A stretch of 64,000 nt of DNA from Drosophila persimilis (lineage: Eukaryota; Arthropoda; Insecta; Diptera; Drosophilidae): assembly GCF_003286085.1 (NCBI RefSeq), contig NW_020825298.1, positions 13,702,001 through 13,766,000 on the forward strand, written 5' to 3'. Positions within the stretch are counted from its first letter, which is position 1. Every line of letters starts with the position of its first letter. The notes below the pieces were generated by a model. It made no database searches. It had not been told where the DNA came from and worked only from the letters and a program-made list of their open reading frames with translations. Shown here piece after piece: positions 46,301 through 56,369 of the stretch. Both the position numbers and the translations under genes were made by a program.

Positions 46301-49300
46301 AGAACTAGAGATTAGAAGACTGGGATAAGAATTCTAACTTATTTATTTATTTATACAGTTGTAGAGCTCTACAGATTCAGTAGATTCAGAGAGAGAGAGT
46401 ATGGCCACTGTCGGCACACCATCGGCTTACGGGGCGCCGTGTCTATTTTTCTACACGCTTTGCATGCAAACGCAATTTGAATTTAAATTCAATACTAAAT
46501 TCATATGCCTGCTGTTGTAATGCACACCAAGGACCCCACCCAAGGGATCTCCCATTCCCCCTCGCACAGGTGTTCTACAATGGATTTCCTGCTGCGCCTG
46601 TTGAGGAGGTCCATGGCATTGTGTGTGCTTGAATACGTCTGTCTCTGGCCCAACCTCCACTGTTATACGTAGTTTCAAATTAATTCGCATTGCCAACAAG
46701 GAGGCTGTGGGCTTGAACCCGGAGCAGTTTTCTGCAGTGTCTGGGATGTTCTCTCTGAGCAGTTCTCGGTGGATGACTAGGCGCACTCGGTGGCCTGTTT
46801 ATTTAAATAGGTTATTTTCAAAGCCCAGCACGAGCTATTTTCTCAACAGTGTACGAGTGACGAATACCGGCTGATAAAGGACTTTCCCAGCAAATTACCT
46901 GCCTCCAGCAGCTGCCTGCCTCAATCTTGTAACGAACTCAAGTCGAGTCAAAAGGTGTAAATCGCATCAAAAGCCAAAGTCATATTAGCGCTGCAGCCTC
47001 CGCAGATGCTCATTTCGGCATGCGAGTGCCTTGAGGATGCAAAATATTCAAACATCCTTCTCGGGCGCGGCTGCATTGCGGATGTACATACATAGTACTC
47101 GTAATCCGGCCTCGTGCCAGGTCCTCGTCTGGCCTGGAGCTCGTCGGCGGCAGGAAGTGGTACAGGGGACAGGGGACAGGGGACATGGGAAGTTCTGAAG
47201 GGCCGCCACCTGCTGTGTTAAGCTTCGAAATATATGCTAATGATTCGGAGTGAAGGAAGTGCTCGCTAGCGATGAAATCGTGATCAAAATATTCATGACG
47301 TCGTCACGCGAATCACGTGGGCGCAAGACCACAAAATTGTTCACTGATTTACATCAGATTCTAGATATTTTTAGGAAGACATTCAGAGAATTTTTCTTTA
47401 TTTGCGTTTCTGTTGGCTGGCTTAAGGGATTTTGTTTCTGAGAAGCATGAACACTGATTGATCGAGTGATCTAAGGATCCTTTCCCGCGCTGAACTGCTC
47501 TTTGGGAGTGTTAAATAGTTCTGTACCGTTTACAGAGCTAGGATATAAAAAATCTTTGTATTTTTTGGGGAAATCTGTGACCTCATCCGTCTACACTATT
47601 CTAGCCATTTCAACAGTTTCAATCTCTCAAATCGATAGTATTTAAGACCTACCCAAACGACACCAACCCATTGCCAGGTTAATTAACTAACTGGATTGCT
47701 CTTCCCCTCACTGATGCCACTCCATGCTGAGCTGCTCTTCGGGAGTGTTGAAATCCGCTTATAGGCTTGAATGCCGACCGAGTCCTTGCGGCCAGTCCCA
47801 CCCCGCACATCATTAACAACGTCAACATTTGACTTTGCTGACTGCCTGCTGTGTTCGCCGAAAACGGTGGACTGAACGCACTGAAAAACATTAAGGCAGT
47901 TTTCAGTGCCTAAAACGGTCTTGTACTAGGCAGCATGCACTCTTGTCTCTGTCCGCGGCAGCTGCGTCAGCGAACGGAAAGCTCTTCTCCTCCCCTCTCC
48001 CGAGAACACAGTAGGGATTGTGGAAAACCCCACCAGATACACACACCCACGTTGTACCAACCCCATAGCTGACTCACATTAACTGGCTAACAGCACTAAA
48101 AACGTGTGTAAAATGCGAGACCTCCCTCGAGAAGCAACAACTTCATCGACAAACAATGGGTCAATGTTATGCCAGTCCCATCAGTCGGGAATAAACGCGC
48201 CGGAACCCAAGGACACTTACATAAAACCAAACCCAAAATTCTGTGTCCGTGGTTACAAATTAGATTTTCATACCCAGTGCATAAAGCGATCAAGGGAATA
48301 CTGTATCTGGAAGATACGATTCCTGCTCCGTCTGCTCAATACTCGTATCCTAAAATGTGTCTTCAATTCTTCAGAAGGGATCTAGAAGCTTCAACAGGTT
48401 GCAGGATTATGATTTTCAGATCTTAAGGCACAAAAGGTATCCGAAAGGTCGGAAACATCTTTTTACCGCTTACCACTCACTTATTATTTTCTGTTATAGG
48501 GGCATTTTGATATCACAATGCCATCAAAAAATGTCAATTTTGGTGTATTGATTTTGCCATAACAAAGGCGGTACTAAGGCCATTGAGAATAATTACAATT
48601 GGACAAATTTTCTGTTCTTTCCATATACCCATATACATATGTAAATGAACAGATGGAGAGTTGAATAAGTTAGGGTGTGATAAATAAGATTTAAGAATCG
48701 ATTTTACCTTGAAGCCATGACTAGAATTGCTCCACATTGCATACCCCCTCTTCGGGCCCCGTTTGCTGCAATCTGAGCGGCACAACGCTGCTCATTATCA
48801 GTCTGAAATCAGGGATCCAGCTATTGTCCCTCCGAGGTATAAGGCCAGGAATGCCACGCACAAGCACGCTCTGTGAGAGAGCTTTTGTGGGGAGTCCCAT
48901 TCCACCCTCCCAATCAATTGAAGCCCATTGAATTATGCCGTTAGCCAGACGAGCCCCACGTGTGCGGGAGGAAGAGAGCACCTGAACATGCTGTTAATCA
49001 ATTTGTTGCTCGTTCCATTCCGATCTATGCCACACTGCAGTGACGCCGCCAGATGCCAAAGCGATTATTGCTGGTCCGACGGACTTGTACGTCAAAGTGG
49101 GCAGCGTCATAACGCTCACATGCCTGGTAAAACAGCCGACGACATCGGCACAGGACATTGGCCCCATCTACTGGTATCGCGGCCCATACATATTAACGCC
49201 GTTTGTTGCCCATCCCAATGAGGCGGCCATTGATTTGCAGCGTATCTCCATGGAATCAACTCTGACAGAGAAGCTACAGAGCAGGTAAGTCGCATAAACA

Positions 49301-50011
49301 TGCTAGTATACTAGCAAAAATCAGTTCCATCATTCCCAACAAAATGGCACAATTAGTACGGAGTTTCCTCTAATCTGGAACGTCACGGGAAGGGCAATGG
49401 GATGTAGTGCTGGGTGGCCAGCAGGTGTGTTCGCTTCCACTTGGCACATCGCTTGGTATTTTTATAAAATCAAATTAATGAAGCGGAGACGCTGGGAGAG
49501 GGAAGCCATTAAGATGTACAGTGTTTTCAAGACTTGACATTATTACAATGTATTACAGATTACGCATTGCCAATGCACAGCTGCTTGACACGGGCAATTA
49601 TACGTGCCTGCCGACCACGGCGGAGGCGGCCAGTGTGCTGGTCAATGTCATCAATGGTGAGTTGTACCATTACCAAAGCGGGTATCTGGGTTTGCCGTCT
49701 TCTAAATGCCATGCTTCTTTTTTCTCGCCTCTTCGTCGCCCTCAGATGAAAGCCCCGCGGCGATGCAGAAGAGTAAAGGTGTCCGAGTGGCCAGCAGCTG
49801 TCGGAGCACTCGAATGGCTCTCGTCATGGCGTTGGTTGCCAGTTCAGTTGTGCGATGGCTACTCTCCTGCAGCTGCTCCAACGCCTCCTCGAATGTATCA
49901 TCTCTGCATATCAACTACTGGCACCCGCAAGCAATCAGACTCAGCCGAAGGGGGGAGCGGCAACAGCTACGGGTAGACGTAGACCTAAGGGAAACTTTGT
50001 CTGAATCGTGA
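16351..50011 (+). CDS. Dpr-family Ig receptor (dpr2/dpr3 type)
   Basis: Seven coding exons, all in phase: 16351..16495, 43854..44140, 45543..45620, 45893..46025, 49041..49284, 49559..49656 and 49746..50011, giving 416 residues. Dpr proteins are neuronal surface receptors that pair with DIP proteins to set synaptic partner choice. Residues 1-29 are a signal peptide (CALMLIITIMTSTSV). A variable acidic spacer follows (49-113). Ig1 has Cys135, Trp147 (SVSWIRKRDLHILTAG), the DSGIYEC motif and Cys197. Ig2 has Cys242, WYRG and DTGNYTC with Cys312. A hydrophobic tail (MALVMALVASSVV, 352-364) suggests a GPI anchor or membrane tail. From memory the phrases IGPIYWYRG and DESPAAMQKS match dpr2/dpr3 best; the exact paralogue is not certain. 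The first intron is 27.4 kb and holds a retrotransposon and a nested gene. Confidence 0.88.
16496..20439 (+). other. Dpr intron 1, left part
   Basis: Intron DNA with scattered open frames (for example 18742-19311) that lack family motifs, start context or compositional support. No gene, tRNA or repeat family is confidently seen. Confidence 0.45.
20444..22360 (+). repeat. 5' LTR (1917 bp)
   Basis: It begins TGTAACGCTTGG and ends GTTCGTTACA. TATATAG at 21173-21179 is the likely promoter box, and AATAAA at 21964-21969 is the likely poly(A) signal, so R probably starts near 21200. The rest is unusually long, with an open frame on each strand (20890-21297 plus, 21164-20859 minus) whose meaning is unclear. 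Confidence 0.93.
22399..22416 (+). other. Primer-binding site
   Basis: TGGCGCCCAAC, the complement of the 3' end of Drosophila tRNA-Lys(CTT), sits 38 bases after the LTR end. The matching weakens after 11 bases. Such a gap between LTR and primer site is longer than in most gypsy elements. Confidence 0.65.
23470..24891 (+). CDS. gag: Retrotransposon Gag with N-terminal RING-H2 finger
   Basis: An open frame of 473 residues from ATG 23470 (context aataATGG; the frame is open back to 23446 without another ATG). It makes the particle protein that packages element RNA in the cytoplasm. Residues 11-50 form a perfect RING-H2 pattern: Cys11, Cys14, Cys28, His30, His33, Cys36, Cys47, Cys50. Such fingers bind two zinc ions and usually recruit E2 ubiquitin-conjugating enzymes. 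A polar linker follows (51-190), then a retrotransposon-gag helical domain (about 195-370, with WKLRFSGDAEGISVDNFIYR and LPCQ-like helices). A CCHC knuckle CWNCHKEGHRYQDC starts at residue 407 and is followed by a second four-Cys motif (CYGCGIPNIYKPACEKC). The 3' end overlaps pol by 166 bases. No defect is seen. Confidence 0.92.
   Translation: MEGEPVNPSVCILCGEEFGSLQLYKTRCGHEFHKACIVPYSKENAKCPRCGRVTFELQGGASVSGTQTAKQQAGSKEKASGTPATGSANNNPGSASVDGGNIGIMITQAVRAMQNDLLTQLSEQMAQIIQTNVAAHLQLTGRDQHTRNIAPDHSSQGQEVGGGRESAGFYREGRDTPRSLASDLSQRPDKVVHIMNGWKLRFSGDAEGISVDNFIYRVEALTHATLESNFAVLCSNASILFDGKAREFFWRFHKSVVVVRWDVLCQALKKQFRDTRTDVDIREAIRDRKQKEKEGFDAFYDAIVQLMDSLESPLSEKSVVDILRRNLRPEVRHELLNIKITSVGELREICRRRESFLEDVRRNYGYQKSVPFRRQVAELVEEHMSDDATEFSEGEGEAEIGALALVCWNCHKEGHRYQDCESKRKIFCYGCGIPNIYKPACEKCQKKNGRASTQPRQLQSVRRQKSANPDASQ
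24726..28112 (+). CDS. pol: Retrotransposon Pol (protease, RT, RNase H, integrase)
   Basis: An open frame of 1128 codons in the -1 frame relative to gag. It has no obvious start of its own, so it is probably made as a Gag-Pol fusion by ribosomal frameshifting. Counting from the first codon of the open frame, the aspartic protease has DTG at 147-149. Reverse transcriptase has YLDD at 437-440, preceded by the LDLKDAYWQIPL box. RNase H has FFVHCDASKSGVGGVL and TDHASLKWL. Integrase has the zinc motif His788...Cys825-Cys828 and catalytic Asp858, Asp918 and Glu953 (34 residues between the last two). A GPAYVKARV (GPY/F) segment lies near the end. All four activities look complete. There is no chromodomain and no env. 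Confidence 0.93.
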   Translation: MRIQTQDLLLWVWHSKHLQTSLRKMSEKKRQGEHTASSASECASPKISEPRRQPVENQHQAVIDTSIPVQPVSTVKTNLWHNFLNSNSDAEAVETLFRRRSNSRHSKRMRSFWKAAKAINAIRYKELDKRPYAEVKIFERPVLGLLDTGAAMSVVGGNLAKQIITSRIPFKRGISVAHTADGRRQEVLGRLRTPVTYDNVVKDLEIHIIPSLSQDLYLGIDFWSTFNLLPPEMQVAEICQESHVLIPSQKEELQKVVSEFPSFAVSGLGRTSVLSHSIDAGDAKPVKQRHFPVSPAVEKLLYAEVDRMLKLGVIEESDSAWSSPVVLVQKPGKVRLCLDSRKVNAVTRKDAYPLPQIDGILSRLPRAMFISSLDLKDAYWQIPLDPESRDKTAFTIPGKPLYQFKVMPFGLTNASQTMTRLMDKVIPAELRNEVFVYLDDLLIVSDSFESHMKVLRVVAQHVRLAGLTLNVEKSKFCMRSVKYLGHIVGEGVIRTDPGKISAMIDFPVPNSLRALRRFLGMVGWYRKFIANFASIASPLTDLLKPKSRFVMTPEGRTAFEELKKLLCSAPVLRSPDFSQPFFVHCDASKSGVGGVLVQKTPEGDEFPIAFVSKKLNKAQRNYSVTEQECLAAIVCINRFRAYIEGHDFTVITDHASLKWLMTQTDLHSRLARWALKLQGFNFKIEHRSGRLNVVPDALSRVNEEDLAAVDVGYGQAVDLESPAFQSDEYVELVNRIKANDVNLPDLRVVEDRVYRKCDFATGSTLHDHFIWKLWIPQSLIPEVLANAHDHPLASHGGIHKTLERVRQFLYWPSLVKDVKAYVLACDTCKATKAPNSVQRPPMGVAPESQRFFQKLYVDFLGPYPRSKSGNIGIFIVLDHYSKFVFLKAVKKLTADLVIKYLQQDLFHTFGFPETIVSDNGSKFKSEVFQKFLEAHKISHTVTAVYSPQSNASERVNRSVIAAIRSYVRSDQKNWDEELSSICCALRTAVHSSLGTSPYYMVFGQQFVSSGETYKVLRALRLLEDKSLVFSKEDSLELVRSKALTVMEKQRQKNERNYNLRSREVSYQVGQEVFRRNFKQSNFQAGYSAKLGPAYVKARVRRKIGNAYYELEDLQGRSIGRYHAKDLKQ
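24807..24813 (+). promoter_or_regulatory. Predicted -1 ribosomal frameshift site
   Basis: The heptamer AAAAAAC sits in the gag frame as A-AAA-AAC, a canonical X-XXY-YYZ slippery site, inside the gag/pol overlap. A backward slip of one base places the ribosome in the pol frame. A downstream stem or pseudoknot was not worked out. Confidence 0.65.
28160..28178 (+). other. Polypurine tract region
   Basis: A G-rich run (ggcgggggg, 28168-28174 and neighbours) ends a few bases before the 3' LTR TG. This is where plus-strand DNA synthesis would start, although it is interrupted by TATT. Confidence 0.45.
28179..30095 (+). repeat. 3' LTR (1917 bp)
   Basis: Same length as the 5' LTR, offset 7735 bases. 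All stretches compared by eye, including the microsatellite-like runs and both embedded open frames, are identical. Confidence 0.93.
30100..34723 (+). other. Dpr intron 1, middle part
   Basis: Intron DNA with no supported gene. It includes a GC-rich tract at 33491-33533 (runs of GGGGC). Open frames up to 99 codons lack family features. Confidence 0.4.
34724..35079 (-). CDS. Nested small protein gene in the Dpr intron, antisense
   Basis: Minus-strand exons 35079..35011 and 34966..34724 give 103 residues starting MNSINFAVEFDHDENILEHC. The intron is only 44 bases (GTGAGT...aaacagaaacag), near the lower limit for flies, and contains CAGAAAC repeats. The protein has no signal peptide or membrane helix. 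It is acidic and helical (LSECLASLILDDESSERL, LLLYKAEADFLESNFDPADYY), with Cys near both ends. I do not recognise the family. Codon usage is G/C-ending and non-repetitive, which supports real coding. Nested antisense genes in long neuronal introns are common and are often testis-expressed (inference). Confidence 0.6.
35815..35905. repeat. Imperfect tandem repeat with GGGTACCCA
   Basis: Units of about 30-35 bases (atgggtacccatctaatggg / gaaatgggtacccacgtggt) follow one another, with tggtaggtagtgaaatg spacers. Confidence 0.5.
42441..42491. repeat. CACACT/CTCACA microsatellite
   Basis: About 50 bases of cacactct and cactcg units lie in the Dpr first intron. Confidence 0.8.
44141..45542 (+). other. 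Dpr intron 2
   Basis: 1.4-kb intron between the two halves of Ig domain 1. No other gene is seen. Confidence 0.6.
46026..49040 (+). other. Dpr intron between the Ig1 and Ig2 exons
   Basis: 3-kb intron with a GA run at 46389-46400 and a roughly 25-base word (gctgaactgctctttgggag) present twice, at about 47488 and 47727. No gene is seen. Confidence 0.6.
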
Positions 50012-51690
50012 TAAGTAATTACGTGTGTGGATACTTGAATATATTGTACATAGGACTATTTAATAGCTAAGGATGAACATCAAAATACGATCCAGAACAT
50101 CAAATATAAAGAAACCATTTCGTAATCTGTGTGTAATGTATATTCAATCAACCAGTAAATACTTTCATCAATACATTACATACAATCACTTTAAATATAG
50201 ACATAGTAATAATTTTAGATTTTGTTTCTATGAAAACGACTGCTAATCATTTTATGGAGATTTGTACTTTTCTTTGGGTATATTTTGCATCTGGCAAACA
50301 ACAAACTTACACAGCTAATACCATACGTTGGTCTAATTTGTATGCACAGCTTTAAATATAATGGAAAAACTGAAAATAAAATATTCATATTAAATAATGT
50401 ATATAATTATGACAACGCATCGAAAAAACTTGGTTATTAATTTGAGAATGAAATTATTATTATTAGGATATTATTAGTTCTGAAAATTACATTGCCGAAC
50501 CTCAAATTAATTGAAATTAACTGTCGTTAATGTTAACAGGCTATCAAAGAAATAAAAAAATGGATTAAAACTGCGATATAAGCGAATAGCAAATACACAT
50601 ACTCATAGCTATACTCGTATGTACATATATTCAACGTAATATACTTCGTAAGAAAGAATAAACGGAATTTTGTTAAATTTGATTGAGTAACGTTCATTAT
50701 ATTACATTAATTCCAGTATATTCTAAGTTTGACTCAACCCTGCAGCTGCTTTCATGGTAATCAAAAAAGTTGTACTTAATTAAGTCCCGCAACCGCCATG
50801 CCCGTTTCATTTTCGAAGTCCGACAGTCCCTTTGTTTGATCATTTCGTCGTTTAATCCGCAGTAATGTACGTGAGCGTAACTTAATTTACCTTAATTCAG
50901 ACCTCGATAGCACAAGCGAAACATGGAAATTTAACCGAACCAGAGCCGGCAAAAGTGTGTCGAATTAAGCGGATAAGCCGGCACACGAGTCATTATTTCG
51001 CATTTCCACGCATACATACGTACACACACACATATGTGACGCCACAGTCGCAGGAAATGTCGGGGGCTGTCGTGGGTTCAGGTTAGGCGTCAACAGCACT
51101 GGTAAGGGTAGCGTTGGTCAACAGTAATGCGGTCCGCTCCCTAATTTTCATCGCAAGCGGGCGTACGAGGCGAATGCGCGATTATCAGCTCCGTGTGGTG
51201 GCTTGTTCGTGTGTTTGCACGCATAATTTTTCGCAGTTGAGTCTCTCAAATGAAATCATAATTATCCGCACTCGCTTGCCAGCCCCTCTCTTAATTGCGT
51301 GCAAATATATTACGGACAAACTCAATTTGCACTGATTGATACGTGTCTTTCCCAATCCCCGCCAATCTTGTTTGCTCTTAATTTGAAAATAAACTGCTGA
51401 CAAATGATTGTATGAATTTAATCGATTTAAACTAATTTTTTCTATTGATATTTTCATAGAGTACTGTACATAATCATTGTTCACCGCATGTGCAGTGGTC
51501 GTTATTTCGGTTCTTCTGCCTTCTTCGTTTCTCTCACGCTCCATCTATCGCTAAAGCTGAAGATTTTCGTCTACCTCTCTCTTCTAAGATTTGTTGCATT
51601 GAGCACGTCATAGCGATTAGTTGCTCTATCGTTATGTTCTCACTTAAGCCATATGCATTTACAGAAGCGCAATTATTTGTAGCTCATTAA
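50012..51690. other. 3' UTR and downstream intergenic DNA
   Basis: Several AATAAA-type words (for example 50376 and 50551) could end the Dpr transcript. The rest is AT-rich without supported genes. Confidence 0.4.
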
Positions 51691-51704
51691 AGTCTGAAAC
51701 ACAA

Positions 51705-52030
51705 GCCACAGTTGAAGAGCATAACCCCGCCGATTAGCTGCTTGCCAATTAGTCACTCAATATGTCACTCGATGTGTGGTAAAGCTTTGCGCTTGCTCAC
51801 TCTGATAAACGATCTCTCAAAGCTCTCTCTTCGTTATCTCCGCTTTGCGTCTGCTTATCCATGTAAGCCGAGCGAAGCTGCGCTCAGCGATCGGAGCGGC
51901 AACGTGAAGGGCAAGCAAGCGACACTTGCAATTCGGATCTCGCGCAATAAACCACACATTGCAGTTTTAGTTGTGCGCCGGGTGTTCATTTAATCGAAAT
52001 AATAAATCGGCCGATCGGGAACGGAAATCT
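51705..52030 (+). repeat. LTR-like dispersed repeat, copy 1
   Basis: About 320 bases are shared with 56078..56366. The core from ctcaaagctctctcttcgtt to gccgggtgttcatttaatcg is nearly identical. It contains a CGCAATAAACC poly(A)-type word and GT-rich DNA after it, as in the R/U5 part of an LTR. No internal element is found between the copies. Confidence 0.6.
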
Positions 52031-52570
52031 CTGGAAATACTGGAGCTCCATTTCTCCGTTTGTTCGCAATAATATAATAGAAGGGTATGTATCGATTTTC
52101 ATTAAACGGAGAGCTCGTCAACTATTTTGAAGAAGGAAAAAAAGGGTTGATTGCAGTTCGTTCCGTGAGCCGCTGCAATTAAAATCTGAAAGCGCTTTCA
52201 ATTCAAATTTATTTTTGCTTGTCGCTTTATTTCCTCCTCTTGGCGTGATTTTGTGGTTTTTGACGTTGTTCCTGTCCAAATTTGTAAACTTTCAGGGCAG
52301 CTCGGGCAAGTAGATTGAATCATTAGCACGGCAAGCCGCAAAGTTTTCCCTGCTCGACCTGCACTCAGGCGGGATTTACATTCTTCTGCTTCTGCCGTTG
52401 CTGTTTGTTCGCCGTAAAATCACCGCAGGGCCACAATAAACGAGGCAGGAGCAACAGATAAATACAACCCGTCACCTGTCTGCAGGACAGGGCGGAACTG
52501 GTCGGGCCTGTCGTTCTGTTCTGTCATCAAAGCCAAACATTTATGCAGTTCCACGAGCCAGCAGTCGGTG

Positions 52571-52598
52571 CGGGGCGGGGCGGGGCGGGGCGGGGGGC
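52571..52598. repeat. GGGGC tandem tract
   Basis: Five or more GGGGC units in a row; it can form a G-quadruplex on the plus strand. Confidence 0.8.
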
Positions 52599-52599
52599 C

Positions 52600-55580
52600 T
52601 GGTGAGTTTGGTCTTGTTTTATGTGCGGGCGTTCAGAAGTTTAATTGTTTTCTGTTTTATGCGAAACTAAATTTAATATTGTAATTTTGGTAGAAAGAAC
52701 TCGAAAGGGGCAAATGTCGGCTCGCAAAAGTTTTATCGTTTTAAAGTTCTCCGAGTAATTTCCCTGCAAAAGTTAATTAAACACCGCAAGCAAAGCATGG
52801 TTGGAGGCAGTGAGAGTTGGGATTAATTTTTATTTGTATGTAAATAATTTTATTTGTGCCACACAGCGGCACTGCTGTTTCAGAGACACAAACCATTATA
52901 TTGTCTATAATTACTAATTAATAATTAACAATGAAAGACGGAAAACACGCCCTGGCCTCCCGGCACTATTAGGCTTGACAAAATATTTTGAAAATTTATG
53001 TGTGCTGATGGAGAAAATGTTTGGCAAAAGCCTTTAGAAGCAGAGAATTTTCATATGGAATCAAGAAGTCCAATTTTCAGGAAAGCGTTCACCAGTAATT
53101 AGAAAAAGTAATCAAAAGTTATTAAAACTGCATAGTGTGTATAAGCCGAAAAGTATTCATAATATACTTATCAAATAGCACGCCACCATTGCTCGTATAT
53201 ATTAACTATTAACGGTTGACTCCTTGTACCTACAAGAAGACAAATATATAGATAAATGAAAAAATCACTGGGGCTGGAAGTTTCCAGGGAACCGCAAATG
53301 TGGTGGGTCTTCCAGTAACTGGTCGCTCTTGGTCCTTTCTGGGGCAAAGCCGTGTAATCTAATATGCGTCAAACGAAATAAATTCATCCCATTTGAAAGA
53401 TGGGAGGGACCAGCCAGTGGCTGTTGCTGTCCTTCTCTGTATTTAGTATGTTTTGTTGGTTTGTTCCTAACTTTTACCACTAATTAAGTGCTTACAAGGA
53501 AGATTTCAAAGCAAAAACGCCACAAGGACACAATGCCGAAATGGCCAGAGCACACACTGTAAACGAATTTCAAAACGGAGGCGGATTCATGTGGCCGCCG
53601 CCAGAATCTGGCCCAAAGTTTTAGGCTGGCCTGGAAAAAGTGTTGGCGTTTAATTATAAATTTACACGTTCGGGTTCCTGAAAAAAGAGCGAGGATAAAA
53701 TTCGGTGGCAGCAAGGCCGCACCCAGATTAACTCCAGTGTTGGAAACGTTAACGTGAATGTCACTGCCTGCAAGACCTAAAGCCACTGGGTCAAAAAATT
53801 AACATAACACTGAATCTCAATCAGGCAAATAGGGAGTTAGAAGCAAGAAAAGGAAAGAGTTGAGACTATTGAATGCCATAAATGTAAATTATAAGTTAAA
53901 AGACATGGAATTATGGACTTGGAAACACGTCTTAAGAGCAGCATTCGTGGGACAATAATTTACCATTAAACCAACAAAAATTGAACACAAATCGTATAAT
54001 GAGGGGAGTCGAGGAAGAAGCTGATGACCAAACTGTTTTGTGTTTCACAATCTCAAGCATTACGCTACTGTTTTTTGATTATTTTGTGTCATTTCCTTTT
54101 CATTACCGACAGTTATGGGATTCTGGGTAGCGCAGGGGTAGCATTGTTGCGCCGAGCGTGTGAGTTTTAAAATTCAATTTTTAAACGATATTATTTCCGG
54201 CGGAAATTAAAATGACTTCACATTTGAACGAGCTCGACATCCATGCTCCATGGCGGGTGCTCATTATTCAATACGATATTTTTGTCTCATGCTCCCACTC
54301 ATGCTCCATACTGTCCACAAATTGCACGATGCAGTACATTAATGTGTGATAGTCTGTCACTTTGTTGTCGATAGCTGGGACTAAGAAGTGAAAAATCAGC
54401 TCTGGTGCACTCAGCTGCAGCAGAAATATGACAACTAAAAGATTCCAATGATAAATGATGTATCCATCGACATAGAAAGGAGCGAAAGAGAAACAAATGT
54501 GCTAAGAGAAGGGAATAAATCGACACGAAGCACAGTGGGGCCTTAGGCAAAAGCAGGTGGCAAAATTTTAGATTTTCAACATGCTATGGACGTTTGGGAG
54601 ATATGAACATTCAAAGCTTTCCCCTTTTTTCAATGAGAAATCCGCCAGACGGCGCACACTGCACGGTGAAGAGGGTCTGAAAGAGAGTAATTGTGAAAAG
54701 GACGTTTTGGTGTTCGCTCAGAAGTTATTAATTTAGCAAGTTGAAATGAACGAGCGTCCCACTGTGCGATGATGTTGTTAATGACTCGCACACTGTCGTC
54801 CATGGCTCCTCCACGATGAATCGAATGAATGAAGATTTATGAGGCATTATGTACATGCATATGTGTATGTGCATGGCTGTGCACAGATACATAGTTATGC
54901 ATGTAGATCTTGTTAGGTGCGTCTGCTTGCAATATTTGGCAAGAGTTTTTCCATTGTATTTACCAACTATCGACTACAACCGATAGGTCTACGAATGTTG
55001 CTAAATGGCTCGCTATCTTAATCTTAAAGTCTTACCTGGGACTTTGACTTGACGCTTTGACTCTTTTCATAGTGATCAAAGGGTATCTAGAAAAGGCCGT
55101 ACCAGGTATCCTAATGGTTTTATTTTTCTGTTATTCTTGTATTCTATTGAAAAGCAGAAAAGCATAAAACAAAGGCATGTAATTGAATTTTTCTGTTGAG
55201 AATTTTGTAATTTCAGCTGCCTTTAAACCACATTTACAATTTACTGAGCCAGCGGGTGGGCTCCTTTGACTTTCCCAACTTTCCCTTGTGTCTGTGCTCT
55301 GCTCTAATGGAGTTTGTCGGGTAGAATCAATTTAAAGCACATGTCTGGGCCATTACCAGGGTTCACCCTTTGGCGTGCAAGTGTCATTAGCAGTGGGCTT
55401 TAGGGCCCCGCTAAAAGCATCTTAAAGCTTGTGGGTGTTGACCTGCCGTGTGATTTAATGCTATAGCCAATTAATAGGGCTAAAATAATCACATTTTTAG
55501 AAAGTTGACTACTAAAAACCTAACAATATTAACTCACAGCAGCGCAACTAGAAGCTTTGGGACTCATTATAGGGCTTAAC
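52600..55580. other. Intergenic region, no gene seen
   Basis: AT-rich DNA with scattered short open frames lacking motifs or start context. Confidence 0.4.
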
Positions 55581-55599
55581 GAGTCTTAAATGTACTTAA

Positions 55600-55865
55600 A
55601 TGCTTATGAATGAAGCGTTTGCGACCCCGTAAAGTAAATATATTCTTAACCAGCATCAATTGCCGAGTCGATATGGCCCAGTCTCTCCCTCTTGTTTGTC
55701 GCCTAGTCCTTAAAGACTATAAGAGGTAGGCAACCAAATTGTGTATGCAACTAGCCTTCTGTGGTGTCACACTATAAATAGTACTTAAAATAGTACTATA
55801 AATAGTACATATGTTTAAAAATATTGCCACGCCAATTATGCAGAATTACCATATCTACCAGATGC
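55600..55865 (+). repeat. DINE-1/INE-1-like fragment
   Basis: It shares gcgaccccgtaaagtaaata, cagcatcaattgccgagtcg, the cgcctagt...aaagactataagag series and attgccacgcc with the DINE-1-type consensus words. Degenerate copy. Confidence 0.6.
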
Positions 55866-56077
55866 CGAATCAGATCGGATTATTATTATAGCCAGAATGA
55901 ACAAATAAATGTGCCCCCTTCCACTTTTCTGTTTCTCTCTCTCTCTCACACACTCAATCTTCAGCTGGTGTTGGTGTGAGTGGGGGGAGACACACATGTA
56001 GCGGAATAAAAAACCTTACGCGGAAAAATGGAAACAGATAAAATATTCAAAAGTTCTGATCAAATAGGTCATTAGGT

Positions 56078-56366
56078 GCAGAGCCCCGCCACGATTAGCT
56101 TCTTGTCAAAAAGTCACTCGCTTTGCGATTGCTCACCCTGCTAAGCGTTATCTCAAAGCTCTCTCTTCGTTATCTCCGCTTTGCGTCTGCTTATCCATGT
56201 AAGCCGAGCGAAGCTGCGCTCAGCGATCGGAGCGGCAACGTGAAGGGCAAGCAAGCGACACTTGCAATTTGGATCTCTCGCAATAAACCACACATTGCAG
56301 TTTTAGTTGTGCGCCGGGTTTTCATTTAATCGAAATAAAAAGTCGGCCTATCGGGAACAGAAATCA
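56078..56366 (+). repeat. LTR-like dispersed repeat, copy 2
   Basis: Second copy of 51705..52030 in the same orientation, 4.4 kb downstream. The unique DNA between them carries no pol-like frame. Confidence 0.6.
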
Positions 56367-56369
56367 TTA

